Part shown: piece by piece, positions 28,683 to 38,425 of the stretch | Layout: each line of letters opens with the position of its first letter | Position numbering within the stretch: the stretch's first letter is position 1 | Assembly: GCF_900129295.1 (NCBI RefSeq) | Contig: NZ_FQUU01000002.1 | Coordinates: 10,488-74,487, forward strand | DNA from: Flavisolibacter ginsengisoli DSM 18119 | GTDB taxonomy: Bacteria > Bacteroidota > Bacteroidia > Chitinophagales > Chitinophagaceae | Length of the DNA stretch: 64,000 nt | Direction of reading: 5' to 3' | The notes under the pieces: generated by a model | Database searches by the model: none | The model's input: the letters and a program-made list of their open reading frames with translations, nothing else | Told to the model about the DNA's origin: nothing | Position numbers and translations under genes: made by a program

Positions 28683-28891
28683 TATTGAGATTTTGGTAGT
28701 AAAATAAAGTGGAAAGCTACCCAATGCCACAGCCAGAACATATGATAAGGATCAGAAAGAAAACTGATAAAAACTGCTTTTCGTCAGTAGTCTTTAAATG
28801 AAGCAATAAGCGATTTTTCTTGAATCCCAATCAACTTCAATAATTTGAATAGAGAGACTTATGCCAGGAGTTGCCCATAAAAGGCAGGCAA

Positions 28892-30673
28892 CTATTTCTT
28901 TTTTAATGCCTGTACTCTACTTTCCGCTTCCTTTGCTGCCAGTAAATAAATCAGGGAAGCTGTGCCATCCATTGTGGGTTCATTGGTGCTGTAATCACCA
29001 TAATCATCATGATACACAGCCAAATCACTTTGAAATAGCTCATATTCATCAGGATCATGAAGGCTGATCCCGATCAGGCCTTTATAAATTGAAGTATAAA
29101 CTGGTCCATCTACCAATCCACCATCGATAGGATAATGGCCAATATGGGTAAATGCTGAATGTGGATCTGATGGCGTGTCGCCTTTTGCAGGCAATCCATA
29201 AATCATGGAAGTTCCCCATGGATTGCATCCAAAAAGCCAGTCAATATTGGCTTGTTCCAATTGTTGAAAATGTAAATCTCCTGTCAATTGCCTGTACCAA
29301 TGACATTGAATGGCAAAGGAAGTTGTAAGGTTATTGCTGCACCAGATAAAAGGTATGCCCCTGTAAAATGCATTGGAAGCTGCCAACTCCCATACAGCTT
29401 CAATACCTTTTTTATAATACCCTGTAATGGTATCTCTTTCCGGCCCCTTTAGCCTTTTCCCCAGTTCATAATGACCCAGGTTGATAAAAGGATACCATTG
29501 ATAATGCCGTGCTGTATCCTTTCCCAGCCATGGCGTAACGGGTTCCTGGCGGGCATAGCTCAATGCTTCTTTAGTATTATTTTGAAAAGCTGCGGCCAGT
29601 TCCATATCATCCACCCAATTATCCTCCGCATAGATATAGGGTGATCGCACAGAAACCGTCTGGGTCACTCCCGGTTTTTGCAAAGCGTATTGGTAAGCTG
29701 TATTTGCCTTTATGGCCAATAACTTACTAAATGGCTTATCCTTATAAAACAATTGAGCACCCAGCGAAAAAGCACTTGAAAACTTGGCAGCAGTGGAAGA
29801 TGTGCCAGTGGTGTTGTTCAGGAATTTACCCCTCTGTTGGGGCTCCCCGTTTATAAAGTATACAGGACGCTGTAAGCCTCTTCCATATTGACTATCCTGG
29901 GCAGGCATACGCATGGAAATATGATCGCGGTCATCAGCAATTTGATTGAACATCCAGCCTTCTTTAGGGTGCATTTTTAACAACCAGTCCAATCCCCATT
30001 TTGCTTCATCTAAAATATCAGCCTTTCCATTCTTCCCTTTCAACCCATTGGCATGCAGCGTATCTTTAAAAATACCTGGAAAATCCCTGTAAGCAGCCAG
30101 CAAATGCCAGGTAGCATTTGCCGATGTAGTAGAATATTGCAGATAATCACTGGCATCATGCCACCCACCTACTACATCAATAAACGTACTGTCCTGTATA
30201 CCCGCCTTTGCACCATAAAGCACGTATCCATCTTGTGTATGGCAACTATCCTTTAAATAAGGATTAAAGCCTGTGCGTTGCTGCCGCATATAGCGCAAGC
30301 AAAAATCAGCCGCACCCTTGTATACATCATCACCGATCTCAAATTCCGGCGACCTTGCTTCCTTTGCCTGTATGTAATAACGACCTTTTTTCCGGAAAGT
30401 AGAGAAATCCAGTCTGTACGTTTCTTGGAATGGCCCATAGGCTCCAAATGGCTTCCCTGCTGAAGCAGCAAAAACAACCTTCCTGTCCAGGACATTAACC
30501 AGTTGGAATCCTGTAACCTGATCTTTTTGTTTTGAACACCATACGGCTACTTTCACGCCTCCAGTTGGATAGCCCAATTGGTTTATCCTGATCCAGGCCC
30601 CTGGTTGTTCTGTAGCAAAACCGGCTATGACCGGGATAAGAAAAATTAAGATGAGTAGCCAGTTCTTGTTCAT
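28892..30673 (-). CDS. glycoside hydrolase family 9 (endoglucanase-type)
   Basis: A 593-residue secreted enzyme. Signal peptide (residues 1-20), then an N-terminal Ig-like domain (about 25-110; WIRINQLGYPTGG) and a GH9 catalytic barrel. The catalytic base region reads GGWHDASDYLQY, DASD in place of the commoner DAGD with both Asp kept. FGCNPWGTSMIYG and a DPHSAF motif follow, and the acid Glu lies in YSTNEPTMDGTASL. These support an inverting beta-1,4-glucan hydrolase; an exo-acting glucosaminidase or other GH9 specificity is possible. It is not linked to a SusCD pair here. It ends 210 bases upstream of the PFOR start. Confidence 0.88.
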   Translation of the reverse strand: MNKNWLLILIFLIPVIAGFATEQPGAWIRINQLGYPTGGVKVAVWCSKQKDQVTGFQLVNVLDRKVVFAASAGKPFGAYGPFQETYRLDFSTFRKKGRYYIQAKEARSPEFEIGDDVYKGAADFCLRYMRQQRTGFNPYLKDSCHTQDGYVLYGAKAGIQDSTFIDVVGGWHDASDYLQYSTTSANATWHLLAAYRDFPGIFKDTLHANGLKGKNGKADILDEAKWGLDWLLKMHPKEGWMFNQIADDRDHISMRMPAQDSQYGRGLQRPVYFINGEPQQRGKFLNNTTGTSSTAAKFSSAFSLGAQLFYKDKPFSKLLAIKANTAYQYALQKPGVTQTVSVRSPYIYAEDNWVDDMELAAAFQNNTKEALSYARQEPVTPWLGKDTARHYQWYPFINLGHYELGKRLKGPERDTITGYYKKGIEAVWELAASNAFYRGIPFIWCSNNLTTSFAIQCHWYRQLTGDLHFQQLEQANIDWLFGCNPWGTSMIYGLPAKGDTPSDPHSAFTHIGHYPIDGGLVDGPVYTSIYKGLIGISLHDPDEYELFQSDLAVYHDDYGDYSTNEPTMDGTASLIYLLAAKEAESRVQALKKK

Positions 30674-30828
30674 GCAATAGATCTTATGTAGATTTTAATT
30701 CCACAATGTAAAATAATGTAAAGAAATAAAGGTTAGCAATATAGTGGGGCTTAATACTATAATGAAGTTCATTAAACTCAATGACCAGTGTCATAAGCAG
30801 AGGTAAGTAATTAGTTTAAGTTTAAAAC

Positions 30829-31908
30829 ATGAAATACCTGGTTCCTGCATACCTGGTAATGTTATTCTTTTCCTGCAAGAATAAAACAGAATCAACCTTT
30901 CCCGTTTTCCAAAGCATCACTGAATCTGTTTATGCCCCGGGCAATATTAAAAGCAAGGATCAATACCAGGTTTTTTCCTCTGCCAACGGAATTATCCGCC
31001 ATATTAATGTTACAGAAGGCGACCGTGTGAAAAAAGGTGACATACTCTTAAGTATAGATAACGAAACATCAAGACTTTCCAGGGACAATGCACAACTCGC
31101 AGCACATTACTCCTCTGTTGACCTGAATAGAGACAAACTTGCAGAATTGGAATCCAACATCACGTTGGCAAAAACCAGGATGCAACTTGATTCATCATTA
31201 TTGGAAAGACAGGAAAACCTGTGGAAACAGGACATTGGCAGCCGCAACGAATTAGAACAAAGGCAACTGGCCCTAAAGAATTCCCGCACCAATTACATCT
31301 CAACCCTACTACGATATAGCCAGCTCAAAAAACAAATTGCATTTGCTGCTCTTCAATCAAAAAAGAACCTTGACATAAGTTCCAGTACTAATGATGATTA
31401 TAACGTTAGAGCTAAAAAAGATGGTAAAGTTTATACGATTTTAAAAGAAGAGGGTGAAATGGTGAACACTCAAATGCCTGTTGCCATTATAGGTGATGCA
31501 AAAGACTTTTTAATGGATTTGCAGGTAGATGAATATGATATATCAAAGGTTCGTATAGGACAAAAGGTGATTGTGGGAATGGATAGTTATAAAGGCCAGG
31601 TATATGAAGCGATTGTCACCAAAATAGATCCTATTATGAATGACAAGACCAGGTCATTTAAGGTTGAAGCCTGTTTTATTCAGCAGCCACCAGGTCTATA
31701 TCCCAATCTAACTGTTGAAGGAAATATTGTTATTTCTTCAAAAGAAAGAGCATTGACAATTCCGGCTGATTACCTGGTGAATGGGGATTATGTAACACTC
31801 AGCAATGGTAAAAAGAAGAAAGTTGATATTGGCCTAAAGGATTACCAGCGGGCAGAGATCTTAAAGGGATTAACCATCCATGATGCCATCAGAAAACCTC
31901 TAAAATGA
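30829..31908 (+). CDS. periplasmic adaptor (HlyD/MacA-like) lipoprotein
   Basis: A 359-residue membrane-fusion protein. The N-terminus ends in the lipobox-like LFFSC (Cys near residue 16), so it is probably a lipoprotein. A biotinyl-lipoyl half-motif (GIIRHINVTEGDRVKKGDILL) is followed by a coiled-coil hairpin (about 85-175), the second lipoyl half (AKKDGKVYTILKEEGEMV) and a beta-barrel domain. It links an inner-membrane ABC transporter to an outer-membrane channel. The next gene, the permease, overlaps it by four bases (ATGA). No TolC-like gene is in the window. Confidence 0.88.
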   Translation: MKYLVPAYLVMLFFSCKNKTESTFPVFQSITESVYAPGNIKSKDQYQVFSSANGIIRHINVTEGDRVKKGDILLSIDNETSRLSRDNAQLAAHYSSVDLNRDKLAELESNITLAKTRMQLDSSLLERQENLWKQDIGSRNELEQRQLALKNSRTNYISTLLRYSQLKKQIAFAALQSKKNLDISSSTNDDYNVRAKKDGKVYTILKEEGEMVNTQMPVAIIGDAKDFLMDLQVDEYDISKVRIGQKVIVGMDSYKGQVYEAIVTKIDPIMNDKTRSFKVEACFIQQPPGLYPNLTVEGNIVISSKERALTIPADYLVNGDYVTLSNGKKKKVDIGLKDYQRAEILKGLTIHDAIRKPLK

Positions 31909-33110
31909 AGCTCAGTGCAGATATTGCAAGGTCCCTGTTAATGGCCAGGTGGAAACAATCACTTGTTGCTGCCATAGGAGTTACTTTCAGTATTACCATG
32001 TTTATTGGTTTGCTAAGCTTTATGACTGGCTTAAATAAATTGCTGGATGGTCTTATTTTGAACCGTACAGCACATGTACGTCTTTACAATGAATTACAAC
32101 CCAATCCTGTTCAGCCTATATCCATGGCGCCTGCCTATAAAAACTACTATCATTTTATTTCTTCTGTAAAAACCATTGCTTCAGATAAAAGAGTGGAAGG
32201 CATTGCATTAAAGATCAATACCCCTGTCTTTTTTAATGAAGGTAGTGTTCAGATTGCAGGCAGTATCAGTGGCATCGATGTGCAGGCTGAAAACAGTTTG
32301 TTTCATTTTAATGATTATATAAGCCAGGGATCAGGCAATGACCTGGCCCTTATTCCCAATAGCATTATCCTGGGTAAACCCCTTGCAGAAAAATTGGTTG
32401 CCAATATTGGTGACCAGGTTTTTATAACCACTACCCGGGGGGATATTTTTCCACTAAAGCTGGTAGGGTATTTTGCAACAGGCATCAGGGACTTTGACAA
32501 GGTCCTGGGATTTACATCCATAAAAACGGCACAGAAGCTGATTAATAAACCTTCCAGTTATATTACCGATATCCAGGTAAAACTATTTGATATTAATAAG
32601 GCTCCTTTGGTAGCTAAAGAATACAGCCAGTTATTTAATACACATGCTGAAGATATCCAGGCTGCCAATGCGCAGTTTGAGACAGGCAGCTTCATTCGAA
32701 CTCTTATTTCCTATATGGTGGGAATTACCTTATTGATTGTGGCAGGCTTTGGAATTTATAATATCCTAAACATGATGATTTACGAAAAAATGGATGCCAT
32801 TGCAATACTAAAAGCTACAGGTTTTTCATCTACAGACGTAAAAACCATCTTCCTCATGATAGCCCTAAGCATTGGAACATTTGGAGGGCTACTTGGGTTA
32901 CTGGGAGGTTTCCTGGTTTCATTGTTGATAGATGGAGTTCCATTCCATGCCGTCTCCTTACCTGGTATCTCAACCTATCCTGTCAATTACAATCCAGTCT
33001 TTTATGGAATAGGAATTTTGTTTTCATTAGTTACCACTTTTCTTGCAGGCTGGCTTCCTGCCCTTAAAGCAAGTAAGGTAGACCCGGTAGTGATCATAAG
33101 GGGGAAATAA
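31905..33110 (+). CDS. ABC transporter permease, FtsX/MacB-DevC type
   Basis: A 401-residue permease. One N-terminal helix (about residues 20-45) is followed by a periplasmic core of about 220 residues and three C-terminal helices (about 265-300, 315-345 and 360-395). The FtsX signature GIYNILNMMIYEKMDAIAIL leads to a GFSSTDVKTIFL coupling segment. This is the layout of MacB, LolCE and DevC permeases that act as mechanotransmitters and not as classic channels. It is flanked by its adaptor and ATPase in one operon. The cargo is unknown. Confidence 0.9.
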   Translation: MKLSADIARSLLMARWKQSLVAAIGVTFSITMFIGLLSFMTGLNKLLDGLILNRTAHVRLYNELQPNPVQPISMAPAYKNYYHFISSVKTIASDKRVEGIALKINTPVFFNEGSVQIAGSISGIDVQAENSLFHFNDYISQGSGNDLALIPNSIILGKPLAEKLVANIGDQVFITTTRGDIFPLKLVGYFATGIRDFDKVLGFTSIKTAQKLINKPSSYITDIQVKLFDINKAPLVAKEYSQLFNTHAEDIQAANAQFETGSFIRTLISYMVGITLLIVAGFGIYNILNMMIYEKMDAIAILKATGFSSTDVKTIFLMIALSIGTFGGLLGLLGGFLVSLLIDGVPFHAVSLPGISTYPVNYNPVFYGIGILFSLVTTFLAGWLPALKASKVDPVVIIRGK

Positions 33111-33111
33111 T

Positions 33112-33786
33112 ATGAACGATATAATACTACAGGCCGTACACATAGATAAATCTTTCAGAGAACAGCCAGGCATTCCTATTCTTAGTGATATTAATGTAGA
33201 CATTCAAAAAGGAGAATACGTTTCTCTCATGGGAAGATCAGGATGTGGAAAGTCCACCTTGTTATATATCCTTTCGACGATGGATACAGACTACAAAGGT
33301 GAATTATATATTGACAATGAACTTATGACAGGCCAAAAGTCAAATCACCTGGCAGAAGTGCGTAATGAAAAAATAGGATTTGTTTTCCAGTTTCACTACC
33401 TGCTCAATGAATTTACAGTACTTAAAAATGTAATGCTGCCAGCATTGAAAATGGCCAGGCTGCCATTGTTGGATATCGAAACAAAAGCAATGGAATGGCT
33501 CAATATGCTCGGCATACACCAATTAGCTCCAAAATATCCTAATCAATTATCAGGTGGAGAAAAACAAAGAGTAGCCATAGCAAGGGCGCTGATCAATAGT
33601 CCCTGTATTATTTTGGCTGATGAACCTACGGGCAACCTGGATAAAAAGAACTCCGACCTCATCTTTGATATCTTTCAACAATTATCAGACAATTTTGGTC
33701 AAACTTTATTAATTGTAACACATGATCCCGGATTCGCTAATCGTACCAAAAGAATCATTCAAATGGAAGATGGAAGGATTGTATAA
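33112..33786 (+). CDS. ABC transporter ATP-binding protein, LolD/MacB type
   Basis: A 224-residue ATPase. Walker A GRSGCGKSTLL, Q-loop FVFQFHYLLNEFT, signature LSGGEKQRVAIARAL, Walker B IILADEPTGNLD and the switch His in VTHDPGF are all present. This domain style pairs with FtsX-type permeases. It starts one base after the permease stop and completes an adaptor-permease-ATPase tripartite exporter (MacAB or DevABC-like). All catalytic residues are present, so it should be active. Confidence 0.93.
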   Translation: MNDIILQAVHIDKSFREQPGIPILSDINVDIQKGEYVSLMGRSGCGKSTLLYILSTMDTDYKGELYIDNELMTGQKSNHLAEVRNEKIGFVFQFHYLLNEFTVLKNVMLPALKMARLPLLDIETKAMEWLNMLGIHQLAPKYPNQLSGGEKQRVAIARALINSPCIILADEPTGNLDKKNSDLIFDIFQQLSDNFGQTLLIVTHDPGFANRTKRIIQMEDGRIV

Positions 33787-33917
33787 TTGCTATGGATATT
33801 TTATATAAGGTCCTCACTATAAACCCAATAGAAACTTATATCTTCAGTTCCCTTTCTTTTTCTTATTTACTATGGCGCAATATTAGTAGTAAAAATGGCT
33901 GAAACAGTAAGTAGAGT

Positions 33918-35762
33918 ATGGAAATACATCATCCGAATTACGGCCTTTCGAAAACAAAAGAAGAAAGCTTTGCAGAAGATACATCCATTAATCTTTTACC
34001 CCGTGCAGTACTCCGGCCAAATTCCTATATCCTGCTTGATGGAGAATGGAAATTCAAACTGGACCTGGAAGATAAAGGATTAACCGAAAGCTGGCATCTG
34101 GGACATGCCTATGAATATACGGGAATGTGGCCGGGCTCCATAGAAGAACACATGAAAAATGCAAGGATTGAGCCCACCCAAAAGTCATGGAGGGATAAGG
34201 TCATTGCCTGGTATGAAAGAGAATTTCCCCTACCTCACTTGTCTACCAATAACGGCGATCCTCACTCCTTGCTGCAACTGACTTTCGGAGCCTGTGGATA
34301 TGAGACCATGGTATGGCTGAACGGCATTTTACTAAAAACAATTGAAGGAGAAGAAGTCCATACAGGAGAATACACATCATTTTCATATGAATTAGATCCT
34401 AAAACTTTAAAAGAAATAAACAGGCTAACAGTTCGGATAGCTGACTCCATGGATGCTGACATCCCAAGGGGGAAACAGGAATCTCATGTTTACAAGAGAG
34501 GTGGGATTTGGTACCAGACGTATACAGGAGCTGTTCGCAGCGTATGGCTGGAACCTGTGGAACGCAACAGGCTTCGTTCGAGGGTTGGGGTTTTTAGTAT
34601 TGTTGAAGACAATATGGTGCGGTTCAACCTGACCACCCGTATACACGACCCGGGAAATTATACATTAAGGTTACAGGTTTATAAAAGAAAACAGGATACC
34701 CCTGAACCGTTGGCCGAAGACTCTTATCCTCTCAAACTGGAATCCGGTGAGAAGAGACAAAGAGTGGTGATTGAAATTCCCACAGCAGAATTGTGGACAC
34801 CTGAAAACCCTGTATTGTACCGGCTGGTAGCTCAATTGATTGATGAAAAAGGCTATGCTGCCGAAATAGAGACACATTTTGGATTGCGTAAAATAGAAGC
34901 CAGGGGCTGCTGTGTTTATTTAAACAACAAATCGGTGTACCTGGATGGCATTCTTTACCAGCCCGGCACGGCTACCTATGAAGAGATCAAGGCACATATG
35001 GTGGCAATGAAAAAACTGGGATGTAATCTTGTTCGCATACACATTGCCGGTGTAGATCCCCGTATTTATAACCTTGCCGATAAGATCGGTATGATGTTAT
35101 GGGTGGAAGTGCCAAGCCCCCACCATTCCTCGGCTAAAAGCCGTAAGGCACACCGGGAAGAATTATTGCGCATGCTTTCACTGATAGGCACACATCCTTC
35201 TGTGGTCATCTGGAGTTTATATAATGAAGATTGGGGAGCCCAGGACATTGCCACTAACCCGGAAACACGGCAATACATAACCGAAATGTATCATTATATG
35301 CAACTGGCCTATCCACAGTTTTTAATTGTTGATAATGATGGCTGGCACCATATATCTTACGAAGGAAGATTAAAGTCAGACCTGCTCACGGCTCACCTGT
35401 ATACTCCTGACCTTCAAAGATGGAAGGAATTACTGGATGCCATTGTCAGTGGACAAATGACTGGAGTGGCAGCCTTTCCACTTGTGGTGGGTGATCCTTT
35501 CTTTTACAGGAACCATATTCCTTTAATTGTAAGCGAATGGGGCGGGTTTGGCTTCTCGGATTATGGAGGTCCCAAAGAAAATGAAGGAAGGTCAGAATTG
35601 ATCAAAGCATACAAAAAAGAGTTAAGAAGCAGGCCAATTGCTGGTGATGTCTATACACAGGCCACTAATATAGAAGATGAAAAGAATGGATTGATAGATG
35701 AACATTCAGCGGCTTTAAAAGTGCCGGAAGGATTATTGAATTCAAGGGATGAGGAATTGTAA
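33918..35762 (+). CDS. glycoside hydrolase family 2
   Basis: A 614-residue protein with the GH2 domain order: jelly-roll sugar-binding domain (about 40-195), Ig-like sandwich (about 200-310) and TIM barrel (about 320-590). The acid/base Glu is in WSLYNEDWG, and the nucleophile Glu is in IVSEWGGFG. Substrates of the family include beta-galactosides, glucuronides and mannosides; the exact one cannot be read here. There is no signal peptide, so a cytoplasmic location is likely unless the start is wrong. It stands 131 bases after the ABC operon in the same direction. Confidence 0.87.
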   Translation: MEIHHPNYGLSKTKEESFAEDTSINLLPRAVLRPNSYILLDGEWKFKLDLEDKGLTESWHLGHAYEYTGMWPGSIEEHMKNARIEPTQKSWRDKVIAWYEREFPLPHLSTNNGDPHSLLQLTFGACGYETMVWLNGILLKTIEGEEVHTGEYTSFSYELDPKTLKEINRLTVRIADSMDADIPRGKQESHVYKRGGIWYQTYTGAVRSVWLEPVERNRLRSRVGVFSIVEDNMVRFNLTTRIHDPGNYTLRLQVYKRKQDTPEPLAEDSYPLKLESGEKRQRVVIEIPTAELWTPENPVLYRLVAQLIDEKGYAAEIETHFGLRKIEARGCCVYLNNKSVYLDGILYQPGTATYEEIKAHMVAMKKLGCNLVRIHIAGVDPRIYNLADKIGMMLWVEVPSPHHSSAKSRKAHREELLRMLSLIGTHPSVVIWSLYNEDWGAQDIATNPETRQYITEMYHYMQLAYPQFLIVDNDGWHHISYEGRLKSDLLTAHLYTPDLQRWKELLDAIVSGQMTGVAAFPLVVGDPFFYRNHIPLIVSEWGGFGFSDYGGPKENEGRSELIKAYKKELRSRPIAGDVYTQATNIEDEKNGLIDEHSAALKVPEGLLNSRDEEL

Positions 35763-35854
35763 ATGGTGCAGGGTTGTTGCTTTCAATCTTCATTGAATCG
35801 CCTTGGAAAAGAGCATGATTTTTAATTACATTAGTTTAATAGAAATTTTTTCTG

Positions 35855-36631
35855 ATGAAAATAGCTACGTATAATGTTAATGGAGTAAATGGACGGCTAC
35901 CTGTATTAATCAAATGGCTTAATGAAGCACAGCCAGATGTTGTATGCCTGCAGGAACTCAAGGCACCACAGGAAAAGTTTCCATTATCAGCTATTGAAGA
36001 TGCAGGCTATAAGGCCATCTGGCATGGACAAAAAAGTTGGAATGGAGTAGCTATCCTTTCCCGTGGAGACCAGCCAGAAGAAGTGCGGAGGGCCTTACCC
36101 GGAGATCCTGAAGATGTTCACAGCCGCTACCTGGAAGCGGAAATAAATGGCATCACAATAGGTTGCCTTTATCTTCCCAATGGCAACCCTGCCCCGGGAC
36201 CTAAATTCGATTATAAATTAGGCTGGTTTGACAGGCTGATCACCCATGGAAAACAATTGCTGAAAGCCGGAAAGCCCACAATATTGACAGGAGATTATAA
36301 TGTGATGCCAACAGAACAGGATGTGTACAAGCCTGAGCGGTGGCTTGATGATGCATTATTTCGTCCGGAGGTACGTTCTGCTTTTAAGAAGCTCATTGAC
36401 CAGGGATGGACAGATGCAATTAGAAAGCTGTATCCTGATGAAACCATATATACTTTCTGGGATTACTTCCGCAATGCCTATGGTCGTAATGCAGGCTTAC
36501 GTATAGATCATTTTTTATTAAGCCCTGATATTGACAGGCGCCTCAAAGCTGCAGGTGTTGACAAGCATGTACGTGGCTGGGAAAAGACCAGCGACCACGC
36601 ACCAGTGTGGATTGAGTTGAAGGAAAAATAA
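35855..36631 (+). CDS. xth: exodeoxyribonuclease III
   Basis: A 258-residue endonuclease/exonuclease/phosphatase-fold enzyme of base-excision repair. Diagnostic segments: ATYNVNGVNGR at the start, the metal-binding Glu in CLQELKAP, LTGDYNVMP, WDYFRNAYGRNAGLRIDHFLLS and the catalytic SDHAPVWIEL at the end. It cleaves DNA at abasic sites and trims 3' ends. It begins 92 bases after the GH2 gene. Length and motifs are standard. Confidence 0.93.
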   Translation: MKIATYNVNGVNGRLPVLIKWLNEAQPDVVCLQELKAPQEKFPLSAIEDAGYKAIWHGQKSWNGVAILSRGDQPEEVRRALPGDPEDVHSRYLEAEINGITIGCLYLPNGNPAPGPKFDYKLGWFDRLITHGKQLLKAGKPTILTGDYNVMPTEQDVYKPERWLDDALFRPEVRSAFKKLIDQGWTDAIRKLYPDETIYTFWDYFRNAYGRNAGLRIDHFLLSPDIDRRLKAAGVDKHVRGWEKTSDHAPVWIELKEK

Positions 36632-36881
36632 TTGAATATATGGTAAAGAGTAATTGTTAATTGACTGGGATAACTTATTACCCTTCGTATTACTTAGGAA
36701 GATCGTTATTTAGCCTACAAAGATTGAAATGTTTTAGTATGCCGCAGGTAGGTTTCATGGTCTGAACCATTTGCAGACCAGGCATGAATTAATAATAAAT
36801 TATCCTTCCCGCATAAAATTTATGGAATCTGATGGAGGTAATAGTAATTAAATTTCTACCACCTAATAACTATTACCATTA
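36632..36881. other. intergenic stretch before the palindromic repeats
   Basis: No ORF of interest. A small inverted pair GGTCTG / CAGACC lies at 36759-36764 and 36774-36779, without a T run, so it is not a convincing terminator. Confidence 0.4.
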
Positions 36882-37087
36882 ACCCACAAGGCGTACCTAC
36901 GGCACGCTAATCACGTTTATCTTTCTTTCTACCCACCAGATGTCCCTACGGGACATGATAAGGAGTTGCTGTTTACTGGAGCACATGGCAAAAAAAGAGA
37001 GTTCTCTTCATTTCCCGTAGTGACATATCGTCGGTAGCAGATTATAGTTCATTAAGAAACAGAGTGCCGTAGGTACGCCTGGTGGGT
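36882..37087. repeat. nested palindromic element, family 2, copy 1
   Basis: A 206-bp element of four hairpin arms: A (36882-36908, GGCGTACCTACGGCACGC core), B (36929-36956, CTACCCACC then ATGTCCCTACGGGACAT), B' (37009-37037, ending TCGTCGGTAG) and A' (37063-37087, ending CCTGGTGGGT). A and A' are inverted copies, as are B and B'. Confidence 0.8.
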
Positions 37088-37145
37088 CAGGATTCTTTAA
37101 TCAAAAATACACAAGAGCACATTAGATTTCTAATTGCGCTATAAA

Positions 37146-37351
37146 CCTAAAAAGTGTTCCTACGGCACGCTATTCGTCCTACTTATTTTTGATTCACCAA
37201 CCAAATGTCCCTATAGGACATGATAAGGGTTGCTGCTCATTGAAATACTTGGAAAAAAGCGAGCGTTCACTTCATGTCCCATAGGGACATCTCGTCGGTA
37301 GCTATGAATAATGGATGATGGAACAGCGTGCCGTAGGTACGCCTGGTGGGT
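37146..37351. repeat. nested palindromic element, family 2, copy 2
   Basis: The same A-B-B'-A' layout, with a decayed left A arm (GTTCCTACGGCACGC) and a B core ATGTCCCTATAGGACAT. With its left flank it is repeated almost exactly 264 bp further on. Confidence 0.8.
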
Positions 37352-37409
37352 CAGGATTCTTTAATCAAAAATACACAAGAGCACATTTGATTTCTAATTG
37401 CGCTATAAA

Positions 37410-37615
37410 CCTAAAAAGTGTTCCTACGGCACGCTATTCGTTCTTCTTATTTTTGATCCACCAACCAAATGTCCCTATAGGACATGATAAGGGTTGCTGC
37501 TCATTGAAATACATGGTAAAAGGCGAGCGTTCACTTCATGTCCCGTAGGGACATCTCGTTGGTAGGTATGGATAATGGATGATGGAACAGCGTGCCGTAG
37601 GTACGCCTGGTGGGT
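37410..37615. repeat. nested palindromic element, family 2, copy 3
   Basis: A near-identical tandem duplicate of copy 2, offset 264 bp, including about 60 bases of left flank (CAGGATTCTTTAATCAAAAA onward). Its A' arm ends 75 bases before the transposase start codon. Confidence 0.8.
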
Positions 37616-37690
37616 TATTTTTTTTGCTCTAAAATCAGATTACATCCTATTAAAACATAATTGAATTAATTATTTTGTGAAAAAACATAT

Positions 37691-38149
37691 ATGGCTAACA
37701 CCTATACACAGGTGCACATTCAATTTGTTTTTGCAGTAAAATACCGGACTGGCCTTATTCAATCGCAATGGAAAGAAGATTTGCATCAATACATCACCGG
37801 CATTTGCCAGTCCAACAACCACAAAATGCTTCGCATCAATAGCATGCCTGATCATCTCCATATGTTTATTGGGATGCGGCCACACCAATCCATGTCTTCA
37901 TTGATCCAAAATGTAAAGGGAGAAAGTTCTAAATGGATCAAAACAGAAGGCTTATGTTCAAATTTTGCATGGCAGGAAGGCTATGGTGCTTTCTCTTATT
38001 CAAAAAGTCATGTACCCGATGTAATCAGTTACATAGAAAACCAGGAAGCACACCATAAAAAACAAAGTTTCCTCACAGAGTACCAGCATATGTTGAAAGC
38101 ATTTGCTATTGAATATGATCAACAATATATTTTTAAAGAGTTGTTGTAA
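37691..38149 (+). CDS. Y1 (HUH) transposase, IS200/REP-associated type
   Basis: A 152-residue single-domain Y1 transposase. The HUH metal motif is in MPDHLHMFIG (near residue 58), and the catalytic Tyr is in VISYIENQEAHHKK (near residue 118). It has the N-terminal THVHIQFVFA-like strand (TYTQVHIQFVFAVKY). No tnpB accompanies it. Both sides carry family 2 palindromic elements, three left and one right, so it fits a REP-associated tyrosine transposase (RAYT) better than a plain IS200, though its short length is IS200-like. It probably nicks single-stranded hairpins of those elements. All catalytic residues are present, so it may be active. Confidence 0.88.
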   Translation: MANTYTQVHIQFVFAVKYRTGLIQSQWKEDLHQYITGICQSNNHKMLRINSMPDHLHMFIGMRPHQSMSSLIQNVKGESSKWIKTEGLCSNFAWQEGYGAFSYSKSHVPDVISYIENQEAHHKKQSFLTEYQHMLKAFAIEYDQQYIFKELL

Positions 38150-38214
38150 TTAATGAAGGTTCAATATTCATTTCATTATAATGGAATGCGATTTCTCTTT
38201 TAAATAGAAAATTA

Positions 38215-38425
38215 ACCCACGAGGCGTACCTACGGCACGCTAATCATCGTTTCTATTTCTCATCTACCCACCAAATGTCCCTACGGGACATGATAAGGGT
38301 TGCTGCTTATTCGTTGGAATATATGGCAAAACGAGTAAGTTCTCTTCATGTCCCATAGGGACATCTCGTCGGTAGCAGATTATAGTTCATTAAGAAACAG
38401 CGTGCCATAGGTACGCCTGGTGGGT
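38215..38425. repeat. nested palindromic element, family 2, copy 4
   Basis: The best-preserved copy, 66 bases after the transposase. A (from 38215) and A' (to 38425) agree at about 25 of 27 positions when one is inverted; B (ATGTCCCTACGGGACAT) and B' (ATGTCCCATAGGGACAT) agree similarly. A decayed B-like arm follows alone at 38614-38650. Confidence 0.82.

Noticed and set aside
28683-28730. N-terminal extension of PFOR
   Set aside because: The extra 16 residues do not match the family, and the ATG at 28682 gives the standard start.
33895-34083. Alternative short ORF before the GH2 gene
   Set aside because: It is a frame-shifted shadow of the GH2 start; the true frame gives a full GH2 protein.
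36759-36779. Small hairpin after exonuclease III as a terminator
   Set aside because: The stem is short and there is no T run.
37691-38149. A complete IS605-type element
   Set aside because: There is no tnpB gene, and the flanks are multiple palindromic units and not a single pair of element ends.
36882-38425. Possible CRISPR array
   Set aside because: The repeats are about 206-bp nested palindromes with no regular 25-40-bp repeat/spacer pattern and no cas genes.
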